Positions 8,734-17,294 of a DNA stretch of 64,000 bases are shown here, in pieces. The DNA lies in contig JAGROY010000157.1 of the NCBI GenBank assembly GCA_020439995.1, positions 1-64,000 on the forward strand, read 5' to 3'. The translations under genes and the position numbers were made by a program. The notes below the pieces were generated by a model that searched no databases, was not told the DNA's origin, and was given only the letters and a program-made list of their open reading frames with translations. The DNA is from Verrucomicrobiia bacterium (GTDB lineage: Bacteria > Verrucomicrobiota > Verrucomicrobiia > Verrucomicrobiales > DEV007). How positions within the stretch are numbered: the stretch's first letter is position 1; every line of letters starts with the position of its first letter.

Positions 8734-9648
8734 TTACGCCTCAAACAACGCTGCTGTCTTGAAGTGCATTTTGGCGATCAGCGGAAGATTTTCAGCGCCC
8801 TTGTCGGAAACAAACTTGTGACCAGCAGCGATCACAGAGTCCGAAACGCCCTTGGGCAACTCGTAACCTAGCTTTCGTGAACACTCGTCAAGCCAGTCAA
8901 TAAAGCGCTCCCGGGCCAGGATGGAAGCGGCAGCAACGGCGACATCTGATTCCGCTTTCGTACGCTGCTGCAGTTCGATTGTGCGCCCCATTTTCATCAG
9001 TGCCCGTTCCAATTGTTGAGGTTTTGCGAATTGGTCCGACAGAGCGCGCGGACACTCTGGCCTGACTTTTAAAAGATTCTCTATCACCCGGGCATGCCCC
9101 CATGCGAGCAATCGGTTGAGGTTGCGGAACCGAGAATAGAGAGCGTTGTATTTCTCAGGCCCCAGAGACAGGACTTCGCAGACGATGCCTGGCGTCTCCC
9201 GGATCAATAGTGCCAGGGCACGAATACGGGCATCAGAGGTGATGCGCTTGCTGTCCATCACACCATGATCCAACAGGTGCCTGGCGATGACTGGATCAAC
9301 ATAGGCACCGGCAATCACCAGCGGCCCAAAAAAGTCCCCTTTGCCGCTTTCATCGATACCAAAGTGGGGCTTGAACATTTCCGGCTGGTTCACTTCCTCG
9401 TAGCCAAGTTCCGCCACACCAAGAATCTCGGGCTCCAGGCGAAACTGAACGAAATCCTCAGTTTCCTTTCCCTGCACGAGCACCTTCGGCCCTTTCTCAT
9501 AGACCGTGATGTTTAATTTCCCCTTCGCCGCCGAGAACAATGCGTACTGCTTTTCAGCAAATTTGAACCCGCCATCTTCTTGCAGCAGGCGACGCAGCGC
9601 CTCAGCTTGATCAGGACTAAGCACACGGGTGTAACTGGTCTTCGACAT
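8734..9648 (-). CDS. rnhC: Ribonuclease HIII
   Basis: A 304-residue RNase HIII, which cleaves the RNA strand of RNA-DNA hybrids (R-loops, misincorporated ribonucleotides). The first about 85 residues are the TBP-like substrate-binding domain specific to HIII. The catalytic domain starts at GIDESGKGDFFGPLVIAGAY with Asp99-Glu100, characteristic of HIII (Glu where HII has other residues), followed by DSKRITSD and the later AKTESD-type segment (TKAESDVAVAAASILARE). I chose the ATG at 9648 (MSKTSYTRVLSPDQAE); the 60 codons upstream are open but do not look coding. It is divergent from the TetR gene with a 121-bp gap. Confidence 0.93.
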   Translation of the reverse strand: MSKTSYTRVLSPDQAEALRRLLQEDGGFKFAEKQYALFSAAKGKLNITVYEKGPKVLVQGKETEDFVQFRLEPEILGVAELGYEEVNQPEMFKPHFGIDESGKGDFFGPLVIAGAYVDPVIARHLLDHGVMDSKRITSDARIRALALLIRETPGIVCEVLSLGPEKYNALYSRFRNLNRLLAWGHARVIENLLKVRPECPRALSDQFAKPQQLERALMKMGRTIELQQRTKAESDVAVAAASILARERFIDWLDECSRKLGYELPKGVSDSVIAAGHKFVSDKGAENLPLIAKMHFKTAALFEA

Positions 9649-9769
9649 CGCCCATTCGTCTATCCCACCTCTTGCACTTGGGCAAGTCTCTCGGGCCAGG
9701 TGCCCCCGACGATTTGCTGGCCAAGGTCTCATTCCCGCCCTAGCATCAATGATTCGACCATTCTCCGAT

Positions 9770-10426
9770 ATGGAACCAACTGAGAACGATACCAACAAGA
9801 GCCCGTACCACCACGGAGACCTGCGCAATGCCCTGATTCAGGCCAGCCTGAAGGTATTGCGTGAGGAAGGGCTGGACGCGCTCTCTCTTCGACGGGTGGC
9901 ACGGGAAGCGAATGTCAGTCCCGCAGCCCCTTACCGGCACTTTAAGGACAAGCAATCCCTGCTCTGTTCGCTGGCGACCCACGGGTTCCACATTTTGCAT
10001 GAAGATCTCGAGAAGGCGCGAGCCGCTGCCCCTGGTTGCCTCGATACAGCGGGACAGGCCTACATGGCATTTGCCCGCCGGGAGCCGCAATGCTACCGGC
10101 TCATGTTCACCCTCAACCTTCCCAACGACATCCCCACTGCAGACGACCTCCAGCCAGCCGGTGACCTGGCCTTTGCGTCCCTGTGCACGAATATCCGCAC
10201 GGGAATGGCGGCCGGGCTTATCACCGAGGCAGACGAAAATGAAATCGCCCTGGCAGCGTGGGCCATGGTGCATGGTATCTGCATGCTGGTGATCGATGGC
10301 TCACTCGCCGACCGCCCTTCGGCTCAACTTCCGCCTGAACGATTGCTTGAGTCATGCCTCAGGCATTTCCGTCATGGGTGGCAGCGGTCGAAATCCACCG
10401 AACGAAGCGATGCACTTCGCAATTGA
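9770..10426 (+). CDS. TetR/AcrR-family transcriptional regulator
   Basis: A 218-residue regulator (ATG at 9770; an in-frame ATG at 9749 would add seven residues, and neither has a clear ribosome site). The N-terminal helix-turn-helix is LRRVAREANVSPAAPYRHF, with FKDKQSLL following, as in TetR proteins. The ligand domain contains ARREPQCYRLMFTLNL, typical of the WHG-type TetR C-terminus. It probably represses itself and nearby genes in response to a small molecule; the ligand is unknown. Neighbours are rnhC (divergent) and dps, 75 bp downstream on the same strand. Co-transcription with dps is possible. Confidence 0.9.
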   Translation: MEPTENDTNKSPYHHGDLRNALIQASLKVLREEGLDALSLRRVAREANVSPAAPYRHFKDKQSLLCSLATHGFHILHEDLEKARAAAPGCLDTAGQAYMAFARREPQCYRLMFTLNLPNDIPTADDLQPAGDLAFASLCTNIRTGMAAGLITEADENEIALAAWAMVHGICMLVIDGSLADRPSAQLPPERLLESCLRHFRHGWQRSKSTERSDALRN

Positions 10427-10501
10427 CCCGGCTGTATCCGAAATGGGACAGCCGTTCAGCCCGGCAGTTGCGTTTGCCTTGACCGACTCTAGACTCACAT
10501 C

Positions 10502-10957
10502 ATGAGTGAAACCACCGCCACCCGCGAACAAGTCATTGAAGCCCTGCGTCAGGTCGTAGCAGACAGCTACGCGCTGCTAGGCCAGACCCACCTGTGCCAT
10601 TGGAATGTCCGCGGCCCAGGTTTCTTTGCGCTTCACACGGCATTTGAGCAACAATACACCGAACTTTTTGTAGCAATCGACGAAATTGCTGAAAGGGTGC
10701 GCGCACTGGGTTCTCTCGCGCCGGGTGGACTGGGAAACCTCGCAAAAATGGCGGGATTCAACGAACTGGAAGAAGATGCGAGCGCAGAAGACATGGTCAG
10801 ACATCTGGCGGATACGAACCGCAAGCTCGTAGCAGATCTCGCAAAAGCACGCGATCTCGCCGGTGCAGCCGAAGACCCGCAGAGCGAGGACCTCATGATC
10901 GCCCGCATTCAGGTTCACGAAAAGACTATTTGGATGCTCGAGAGTTTTCTCGGGTAA
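10502..10957 (+). CDS. dps: Dps/ferritin-like iron-storage protein
   Basis: A 151-residue Dps-type mini-ferritin. The ferroxidase signature is intact: LLGQTHLCHWNVRG (two His), then FFALHTAFEQQY and the Asp/Glu pair in AIDEIAERVRALG. Dps assembles a 12-subunit shell that oxidises iron with peroxide and protects DNA during starvation or oxidative stress. Length is standard for the family. There is no lysine-rich N-terminal tail, so direct DNA binding is doubtful. It follows a TetR gene by 75 bp and may be controlled by it. Confidence 0.93.
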   Translation: MSETTATREQVIEALRQVVADSYALLGQTHLCHWNVRGPGFFALHTAFEQQYTELFVAIDEIAERVRALGSLAPGGLGNLAKMAGFNELEEDASAEDMVRHLADTNRKLVADLAKARDLAGAAEDPQSEDLMIARIQVHEKTIWMLESFLG

Positions 10958-11027
10958 CGTCTTCCGGCAGAGCCCCCCTGTTTCGCTGATTGCGCATCTC
11001 CCGCTGTGGCGCTAGAACCCTCTGGTG

Positions 11028-11870
11028 ATGCGTCGGCTAGGAGCGATCCTCAAGATTAGTTTTGTAAGGTTCTTCACGGTTTCCGGAAGTGACCACGCAG
11101 CGGCGTTTGCATTTTACGCGTTCTTCAGCCTGTTCCCAGTCGTTCTGCTTCTCGTCAGTTTCGCTGATCTTTTCTTCGATCGACAGGCCGCCGTGGAGTC
11201 GATCATCAACTCGATGAAGGATTACCTGCCGATGGATGACAGCCACCGGGAAAGCCTGTCAAAAAGCTTCGAAGCGGTGGTTAAGAATCCGGCACCAGCG
11301 CGGTTCGTGGGGATTCTCAGCCTGCTCTGGGCAGGTGTGCGCTTTTTCAAATCACTGGTCCACGTTCACAATTTGATCTGGCACTGCCGAGAGCTGCCGT
11401 GGTGGCATACGCCAGTGAAGTCAGCTACCATGCTGGCGACACTTGCCAGTGCACTGGTATTAGGAATTGGAGCGCCCGTCATGCTGCATGCCATCCACGG
11501 CCTGCCGTTCTTGCAATCCGAGCGACTCGACACCTTGTTCGATTTCGGAGAATCGATGGTTCCTCCATTGGTGCTTTTTTACGGGCTTTTCCTTTTTTAC
11601 AAGGTGAGCCCTCAAACAGCGGTATCGTCGCGGGACGTCTGGTTGCCGGCTCTGATTGCCGCGACACTTCTTACACTATCTCGCAAGGCTCTCATCCTTC
11701 TCGTGCAGATGACGATCAATCAGATCGATGTTTACGATTCGATCGGCGTTTTTATTGCCGCCTTGTGGAGTATGTATCTCTCCGGCCAGATCATTATCTG
11801 GTGCGGATGTCTTGGCGCAGCAATACACGAAACGCGGCCAGCCAATCCGGATCCTGATTCCGTTATCTAG
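11028..11870 (+). CDS. YihY/BrkB-family membrane protein
   Basis: A 280-residue integral membrane protein with about six hydrophobic segments. The family opening is visible as SDHAAAFAFYAFFSLFPVVL, followed by an amphipathic stretch, the LWAGVRFFKSLVHVHNLIW segment and the end of the bundle near ALWSMYLSGQIIIWCGCLGA. The family was once annotated as ribonuclease BN; its members are now regarded as inner-membrane proteins of uncertain transport or envelope function. I start at the ATG at 11028; a GTG one codon earlier is also possible. The enolase-superfamily gene begins 14 bp after the stop. Confidence 0.9.
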   Translation: MRRLGAILKISFVRFFTVSGSDHAAAFAFYAFFSLFPVVLLLVSFADLFFDRQAAVESIINSMKDYLPMDDSHRESLSKSFEAVVKNPAPARFVGILSLLWAGVRFFKSLVHVHNLIWHCRELPWWHTPVKSATMLATLASALVLGIGAPVMLHAIHGLPFLQSERLDTLFDFGESMVPPLVLFYGLFLFYKVSPQTAVSSRDVWLPALIAATLLTLSRKALILLVQMTINQIDVYDSIGVFIAALWSMYLSGQIIIWCGCLGAAIHETRPANPDPDSVI

Positions 11871-11884
11871 ACCACACACTAACA

Positions 11885-13300
11885 ATGCAACCACTCGCTG
11901 ACAAAAATATCCGCCCCATCGGCACTCAGTTGTATTTCCTGCCGGTGCATACCCGAATGCCCCTCAAATTTGGTGGCGAGACAGTCGATTACGTGACCTG
12001 TGCCCGCTGCAGACTGGTGGTGCGGGGCAATAATGGCCGCACCGCTGAGGGCTGGGGTGAAACCCCGCTGAGCGTCACCTGGGTCTGGCCCAGCAAGCTC
12101 CCCTACGAAGAACGCCATGAGTCGCTCATGTCGTTTTGCCGTTCACTTGCTGATGCCTGGGCCGCGTTCCATCGGACGGGACACCCATTGGAAATCGGGC
12201 ACGACTTTATAGCCAGTGAACTGCGTACTTTGCTGGATCGCCACAATGCAGAAGGCACCACGGCCGAACCCATGCCATGGCTGGCAGCACTGGTCTGCTG
12301 CTCGCTTTTCGACATCGCACTCCACGATGCCTACGGCAATCTTCACGGCACGGACATTTACGCCACTTACAATGCCGACTGGATGAACCGCTCGCTCGAA
12401 GCGTTCCTGTCACCAGCCGAGGACGCGACAGTGGACTTCAACGGAAAATACCCGGCAGATTATTTCGTCAGCGACCCGCCGTCTTCGCTGCCCGCATGGC
12501 ATCTGGTAGGTGGAGTCGATCCACTCGACTCCAGCGAACTCACCGGCGTGGAACCCGACGACGATTACCCAGTGATCCTCCACGACTGGATCAAGCGCGA
12601 CGGATTGAATTGCCTCAAAATCAAACTGCGCGGCAATGACAGCGACTGGGACTACGGACGACTGGTGAAGACCGGCCGCATCGCTGTGGAGAATAGCTGC
12701 CACTGGCTCACTGCCGACTTCAACTGCATGGTGACGGATCCCAGCTACGTAAACACATTGTTAGACAAGCTGCGCGATGAGCATCCCCGCTTGTACGGCA
12801 TGCTGCTCTACGTCGAACAGCCGTTTCCCTACGAACTGTCGGAACACCCCATCGATGTCCACAGTGTCAGCGCCCGCAAGCCACTGTTCCTCGATGAAAG
12901 TGCTCACGACTGGCAGCAAGTCCGCCACGGCAGACAATTGGGATGGACCGGCGTGGCATTGAAAACCTGCAAGACACAGACCGGCGCGCTGCTCAGCGCA
13001 TGCTGGGCCAGAGCGCACGGCATGGAAATAATGGTGCAGGATCTCACCAATCCGATGCTGGCCCAGATCCCACACGTCCGCCTCGCAGCTCACGTTGGAA
13101 CGATCATGGGAGTCGAAACCAACGCCATGCAGTTCTACCCCGACGCATCGAACCACGAAGCGAAAGTGCACCCCGGCCTCTACCAGCGCCGACACGGAAA
13201 ACTCGACCTTTCCAGCATTCACGGCAGCGGCTTTGGCTATCGTCTGGCCGAGATCGAGCGTAAACTTCCCTCCGTCGATCACTCCGCCGGAGCTGTGTGA
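11885..13300 (+). CDS. Enolase-superfamily (mandelate racemase/muconate lactonising-like) enzyme
   Basis: A 471-residue member of the enolase superfamily. The barrel motifs run in order: KIK (CLKIKLRG, base lysine), metal-ligand Asp in WLTADFN, Glu in YVEQPFPYEL, Asp/Glu in KPLFLDESAHD, and a lysine after the sixth strand (GVALKTCKTQTG). These enzymes abstract a proton next to a carboxylate. Substrate may be a sugar acid, dipeptide or muconate-type compound and cannot be decided. It is longer than the usual 350-400 residues because of an extended capping region near 100-200. There is no signal peptide, so it is cytoplasmic. The TIGR02206 gene follows almost at once. Confidence 0.85.
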   Translation: MQPLADKNIRPIGTQLYFLPVHTRMPLKFGGETVDYVTCARCRLVVRGNNGRTAEGWGETPLSVTWVWPSKLPYEERHESLMSFCRSLADAWAAFHRTGHPLEIGHDFIASELRTLLDRHNAEGTTAEPMPWLAALVCCSLFDIALHDAYGNLHGTDIYATYNADWMNRSLEAFLSPAEDATVDFNGKYPADYFVSDPPSSLPAWHLVGGVDPLDSSELTGVEPDDDYPVILHDWIKRDGLNCLKIKLRGNDSDWDYGRLVKTGRIAVENSCHWLTADFNCMVTDPSYVNTLLDKLRDEHPRLYGMLLYVEQPFPYELSEHPIDVHSVSARKPLFLDESAHDWQQVRHGRQLGWTGVALKTCKTQTGALLSACWARAHGMEIMVQDLTNPMLAQIPHVRLAAHVGTIMGVETNAMQFYPDASNHEAKVHPGLYQRRHGKLDLSSIHGSGFGYRLAEIERKLPSVDHSAGAV

Positions 13301-13308
13301 CACACGCC

Positions 13309-14019
13309 ATGTTCGAAGGCCCCTTTCGCTCTGGATCCGCAGTCCATTTCCTCGCCCTGGCGGCATGCGCCCTGGGCGTATTGATCTACGGCGTGCTGGC
13401 CCGCCAGCACCGCGAAGGCCGTCATCCCTGGCTGGCAAAGGCCCTCGCCGCCGGGTGCATCACAGCATGGATCATCAATACAGTCACCGCACTAACATCC
13501 AAACATTTTTCCTGGGAAACCAGCCTGCCATTGTACTATTGCAACTGGGCAAATCTCCTCGGGGCCGCTGTCCTGCTCACTCGCAGCCGCACGGCCGAGT
13601 CGCTGCTCTACTACTGGGCATGCGGCCTTACCGTCTGGGCCTTTATCACACCCACCCTGGAATTCGGCCCCACCAGAATAGGGTTCTGGATTTTCTGGGG
13701 ATACCACCTTTGCATCGCTCTGGCTGTCTGCCATTTACTGGTAGCCGATCGCTTCCGCCCGACGCTGAAAGACTGGCTCGTTGCCTCCGCGATCACGATC
13801 CTCTATGGACTGGCATTGCTGCCGATAAATGTCCATTTCGGCTGGAACTATGCATTCCTGGGGCAAACGAAACCCCATGCCCCCACTCCGATCGAAGCCC
13901 TGGGCACCTGGCCGCTGCGTCTGGTGTGGCTGGCATTGCTCGCCATTGTTGTTTTCTTCCTGCTTACAGCACCATGGCTCGCCTGCCAGCGAATCCGCCG
14001 AGCGTCGGAAAAATCCTGA
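13309..14019 (+). CDS. TIGR02206-type integral membrane protein
   Basis: About 236 residues with six to seven hydrophobic helices, matching the TIGR02206 (YwaF-like) membrane family in length and layout. Recognisable parts are FEGPFRSGSAVHFLALAACA at the start, LPLYYCNWANLLGAAVLL in the middle, and the conserved PINVHFGWNYAFLG near residue 170. I start at ATG 13309; an in-frame GTG at 13297 overlaps the previous stop (GTGTGA). Function is unknown. It is 8 bp downstream of the enolase-superfamily gene, so they are co-transcribed. Confidence 0.8.
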   Translation: MFEGPFRSGSAVHFLALAACALGVLIYGVLARQHREGRHPWLAKALAAGCITAWIINTVTALTSKHFSWETSLPLYYCNWANLLGAAVLLTRSRTAESLLYYWACGLTVWAFITPTLEFGPTRIGFWIFWGYHLCIALAVCHLLVADRFRPTLKDWLVASAITILYGLALLPINVHFGWNYAFLGQTKPHAPTPIEALGTWPLRLVWLALLAIVVFFLLTAPWLACQRIRRASEKS

Positions 14020-14062
14020 TCTTGGGACTTTTCGAATAGAGATTGCGCACTAATCTTCGCCC

Positions 14063-14962
14063 ATGGCTGCCACTTCCTCCAACGTCCCCTTCCGCATTGG
14101 TCTTATCCAGATCACGTGCAGCAGTGATGTCGCCGACAACACGACGCGCACCATCGATCGCATCCGCCAGGCCGCCGCTCAGGGAGCACAGGTCATCTGT
14201 CTGCAGGAATTGTTCTATTCGCTCTACCTGTGCCAGGATGAAAATCCAGACATGTTCGATCTCGCCATCGAGATCCCGGGACCTTTGACTGATCAATTTT
14301 GCACTCTGGCAGCGGAGCTTGGTGTTGTCATCGTGCTACCAGTCTTTGAGAAGCGGGCACGCGGCCTCTATCATAACAGCGCAGCGATTATCGATGCCGA
14401 TGGAACCCTGCTTGGCATCTACCGAAAGATGCACATCCCAGACGACCCGCAGTTCTACGAAAAATTCTACTTCACCCCCGGCGATCTGGGATTCCGCGCC
14501 TGGGACACCCGCTTTGGCCGCATCGGCGTGTGCATTTGCTGGGATCAATGGTTCCCCGAAGCCGCGCGACTGACCGCTCTGCAAGGCGCAGACGTGCTCT
14601 TCTACCCCACCGCCATCGGTTGGCTGCCATCAGAGAAGGCCGAATTTGGCGATCGCCAGCACAGCTCCTGGGAGACGATCCAGCGCGGGCATGCCATTGC
14701 CAACGGTTGCTACGTGGCAGCGGCAAACCGCGTTGGCCACGAAGCCCCGGCTGGTGGCGAAGGCATCGAGTTCTGGGGCCGCAGCTTCATCGCGGATCCT
14801 TCCGGCCATATCATCGAGACCGCGCCCTCCAATGCGGAAGCTGTGCTGATCGCGGATATCGATCCCGCAAAAATCGAAGCGCAACGCCGCATCTGGCCAT
14901 TCCTGCGCGACCGGCGAATCGACGCTTACTCAGAAATCGTCAAGCGTCACGGAAACTCCTAA
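14063..14962 (+). CDS. aguB: N-carbamoylputrescine amidase
   Basis: A 299-residue nitrilase-superfamily enzyme. The catalytic triad is visible as Glu49 (CLQELFYSLY), Lys122 (YRKMHIPDD) and Cys159 (CICWDQWFPEAARL). The last motif and SSWETIQRGHAIANGCYV are typical of the N-carbamoylputrescine branch. It hydrolyses N-carbamoylputrescine to putrescine, CO2 and ammonia. The agmatine deiminase gene follows 17 bp downstream, which fixes the pathway. Length is standard. The product is cytoplasmic. Confidence 0.93.
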   Translation: MAATSSNVPFRIGLIQITCSSDVADNTTRTIDRIRQAAAQGAQVICLQELFYSLYLCQDENPDMFDLAIEIPGPLTDQFCTLAAELGVVIVLPVFEKRARGLYHNSAAIIDADGTLLGIYRKMHIPDDPQFYEKFYFTPGDLGFRAWDTRFGRIGVCICWDQWFPEAARLTALQGADVLFYPTAIGWLPSEKAEFGDRQHSSWETIQRGHAIANGCYVAAANRVGHEAPAGGEGIEFWGRSFIADPSGHIIETAPSNAEAVLIADIDPAKIEAQRRIWPFLRDRRIDAYSEIVKRHGNS

Positions 14963-14979
14963 CATTGCACCCAAATAAA

Positions 14980-16047
14980 GTGACCAACTCTCAAACTCCC
15001 CGTGAGCAAGGCTTCCACATGCCCGCAGAATGGGCACCACAAGATGCCACGTGGCTGGCATGGCCATCACCTGATGCTGGCGACTTCCTCGGCATCTACG
15101 AAGACTCCGTCGCTGCAGCCTATATTGCGATGCTCGACGCTCTGCTCGAGGGGCAAAAAGTGTACCTTAACAACGGATCACTGGCCAAAGCGTCCGGCAG
15201 ACTTGAGGCTATCGCGCCGGAAAAGCTCCAACGCCTCCACCTACTCGACATCCCGTCGTCCGAATGGTGCCGCGACTTCGGCCCGACTTTCCTCTTGAAC
15301 AATCAACAGGAACTCGGAGCCATCGATTGGAAGTTTTCAAAGTGGGGCGGCAAATATGAGGGAGAACTCATGAACGATGCGGATGCCACGTTGCGGATGT
15401 GCGCGCAGGCGAATGTGCCGGACGAGCGGATTTTCACCTCTCCCGGCCTGACTCTCGAAGGAGGCGGAATCGAGGTGAATGGAGCAGGCACCGCGATGAC
15501 CACCGGGACGTCCGTGCTCCATGCCAACCGAAATCCCGATGCGGGCAAAGAAGACATCGAGCAGCTCCTTTCGGATTTTCTCGGAGCCGACCACGTCATC
15601 TGGCTCGACGGTACTTTCGAAAATGACGACACCGATGGCCACATCGACACGTTGGCTCGATTCGTCTCAGAAGACACCATCGCCGTGCAAACCTGCGAAG
15701 ACTCTGACGATCCCAATTTCGCCGTTGCGCAGGAAAACGTCCGCCGCCTGAGCACTGCAAAACTCGCGGACGGCAGAGCCGTCAATGTCGTCAGGCTCCC
15801 CTCGATGGATCGCATGGAACTAGCAGGCATCCGCATGCCCGCATCCTACGCGAATTTCCTCATCGCAAACACCTGCGTCCTGATCCCCCAGTACGGCCTC
15901 CGCCAGGATCCCGATGCGGTCGCCGCAATCGGATCATTGTTCCCCGATCGCAAACCGATTCCGATCGACTGCAGTGGCATCATCTGGGGCCGCGGGGCAC
16001 TGCACTGCATCAGTCAGCAAGTCCCCAGATCGTCTGGACTGAGCTGA
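14980..16047 (+). CDS. aguA: Agmatine deiminase
   Basis: About 355 residues, the normal length for the peptidyl-arginine-deiminase-fold agmatine deiminases. Family sequence includes MPAEWAPQDATWLAWPSPD, EWCRDFGPTFLL, LEGGGIEVNGAG, TDGHIDTLARFV and the catalytic Cys in GALHCISQQVP. It converts agmatine to N-carbamoylputrescine, the substrate of the preceding gene. I use GTG 14980 because homologues have about a dozen residues before MPAEW (here VTNSQTPREQGFH); ATG 15019 is the alternative. No arginine decarboxylase is seen in the window. Confidence 0.93.
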   Translation: MTNSQTPREQGFHMPAEWAPQDATWLAWPSPDAGDFLGIYEDSVAAAYIAMLDALLEGQKVYLNNGSLAKASGRLEAIAPEKLQRLHLLDIPSSEWCRDFGPTFLLNNQQELGAIDWKFSKWGGKYEGELMNDADATLRMCAQANVPDERIFTSPGLTLEGGGIEVNGAGTAMTTGTSVLHANRNPDAGKEDIEQLLSDFLGADHVIWLDGTFENDDTDGHIDTLARFVSEDTIAVQTCEDSDDPNFAVAQENVRRLSTAKLADGRAVNVVRLPSMDRMELAGIRMPASYANFLIANTCVLIPQYGLRQDPDAVAAIGSLFPDRKPIPIDCSGIIWGRGALHCISQQVPRSSGLS

Positions 16048-16067
16048 AGCTCAGACGACTTCCCAGG

Positions 16068-17264
16068 TTAGATTCCAGTATTGCTTGATGTGGAACTGCT
16101 GGAGGTCACTGACGTCCGAACGCCAGCTGCGGACTGTGAGCGGTCGACTTCGCCGAAGAAAATCTTCGAGCTTTCGCGCAGAGAGTACGATGAGGCGGCG
16201 GATGCGATGCCAAGTTTGACGTATTCGCTGAGTTTCTGCCAGGGCTTAGCGGGCACCCATATGATGTCGCCGGGCATAAGGGTGAAGTTCGGCTGTTGCC
16301 CGCGCATCACCTTGTTCAGGTTCACCGGAGCGAACTGCGGATTCGAGAAAGACCCGCGGACGACAAGCGCCCCCTGAGGGAATGCCTCTTCCGCCAGACC
16401 ATGTGCGGATGCAACAGCGGCAACGACACTCACACGGCTGGAAAATGGAACTGCTGTGGGCGTTTTCACTGCCCCTAACACAAACACTTTATCGCGCCCT
16501 TCAGCTGGCATGAAGACGTAATCGCCAGGCTGCAGGTAGATATTGTGCCGCATGTCGCCTTCCTCGATCAACGCACTGAAATCGACCGGCAGCACTTCAC
16601 CCGCACGGATGACCACGCAGCGGGGCAAATCTGCAAGAGCCGAAGCTCCACTTCCTCCGCCTGAACCACCGGCCTCCGCGATGGCCGACAGCAGTCGAGT
16701 AGGCTTGGTAAGCGCGTAGCTTCCCGGGTTGCGTATCTGTCCAAGAATGGTGAATCCACGACTCGTGGGATTTTGCAGTGACGCAGTCACTATGGGGAAC
16801 GCGTATTCCTTCTCCAGCTGCTTCGCCAGTTCAGCTTCCACTTGCGCCAGCGTGCGGCCGCCAGCACGGACGCCTTCGGCAACATCATAGTAGAGCATTC
16901 CGTCCGGCATCACCACCGCTTCCGCCCGGGTCTCCGGGGCTTCGACGATTTCGATCTGAAGAGTATCTCCCGCACCCAGAACGTATGCAGAATTGTCCGC
17001 TTTCAAGAGCAGAGGCGATGGCACTTTGGGACGACGGAACTCGTAAAAATCGAGCTTGCCTTCAGTGGCCAGTTGATTCGATTCAACCTCCGCCGCTTCG
17101 CCCTTCGTCGGCCCTTCGGTGGCAGCGAAGCCATCGTCCGAGTAGGGATCGAATTGCACCCGTCCCATCGGCAGCGAGCACGATGCCATTGACATTGCAG
17201 CTGCCACGGTGAGTCCCAGAGTGGCGACTTTCTTTGAATTGATGTTCCTCATATATCCAGTCAT
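16068..17264 (-). CDS. Polysaccharide export lipoprotein (Wza-like)
   Basis: A 398-residue outer-membrane export protein. The signal ends in a lipobox (AMSMASC), so it is probably a lipoprotein. A Poly_export domain begins at YVLGAGDTLQIEIVEAPE (about 90-170), followed by soluble-ligand-binding beta-grasp (SLBB) repeats: FTILGQIRNPGSYALTKP and KVFVLGAVKTPTAVPF. In Wza-type systems this protein forms the outer-membrane channel for a capsule or exopolysaccharide. A GGAG lies about 15 bases upstream of ATG 17264; an ATG four codons later is an alternative. It is last of the minus-strand polysaccharide genes and is paralogous to the gene before it. Confidence 0.9.
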   Translation of the reverse strand: MTGYMRNINSKKVATLGLTVAAAMSMASCSLPMGRVQFDPYSDDGFAATEGPTKGEAAEVESNQLATEGKLDFYEFRRPKVPSPLLLKADNSAYVLGAGDTLQIEIVEAPETRAEAVVMPDGMLYYDVAEGVRAGGRTLAQVEAELAKQLEKEYAFPIVTASLQNPTSRGFTILGQIRNPGSYALTKPTRLLSAIAEAGGSGGGSGASALADLPRCVVIRAGEVLPVDFSALIEEGDMRHNIYLQPGDYVFMPAEGRDKVFVLGAVKTPTAVPFSSRVSVVAAVASAHGLAEEAFPQGALVVRGSFSNPQFAPVNLNKVMRGQQPNFTLMPGDIIWVPAKPWQKLSEYVKLGIASAASSYSLRESSKIFFGEVDRSQSAAGVRTSVTSSSSTSSNTGI

Positions 17265-17294
17265 TGCTTGTGAATTGTCTCCTGCGGGAATTCG

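Noticed and set aside
13095-14039. 314-aa plus-strand open frame overlapping the enolase-superfamily and TIGR02206 genes
   Set aside because: Alternative frame, rich in Pro/Arg/Ser, contradicts two family proteins.
14530-14979. 5' extension of the agmatine deiminase frame
   Set aside because: Overlaps aguB in another frame and has no family sequence before the GTG at 14980.
16029-16059. Hairpin at the end of aguA between convergent genes
   Set aside because: Imperfect (bulged) stem and no T run; too weak to call a terminator.
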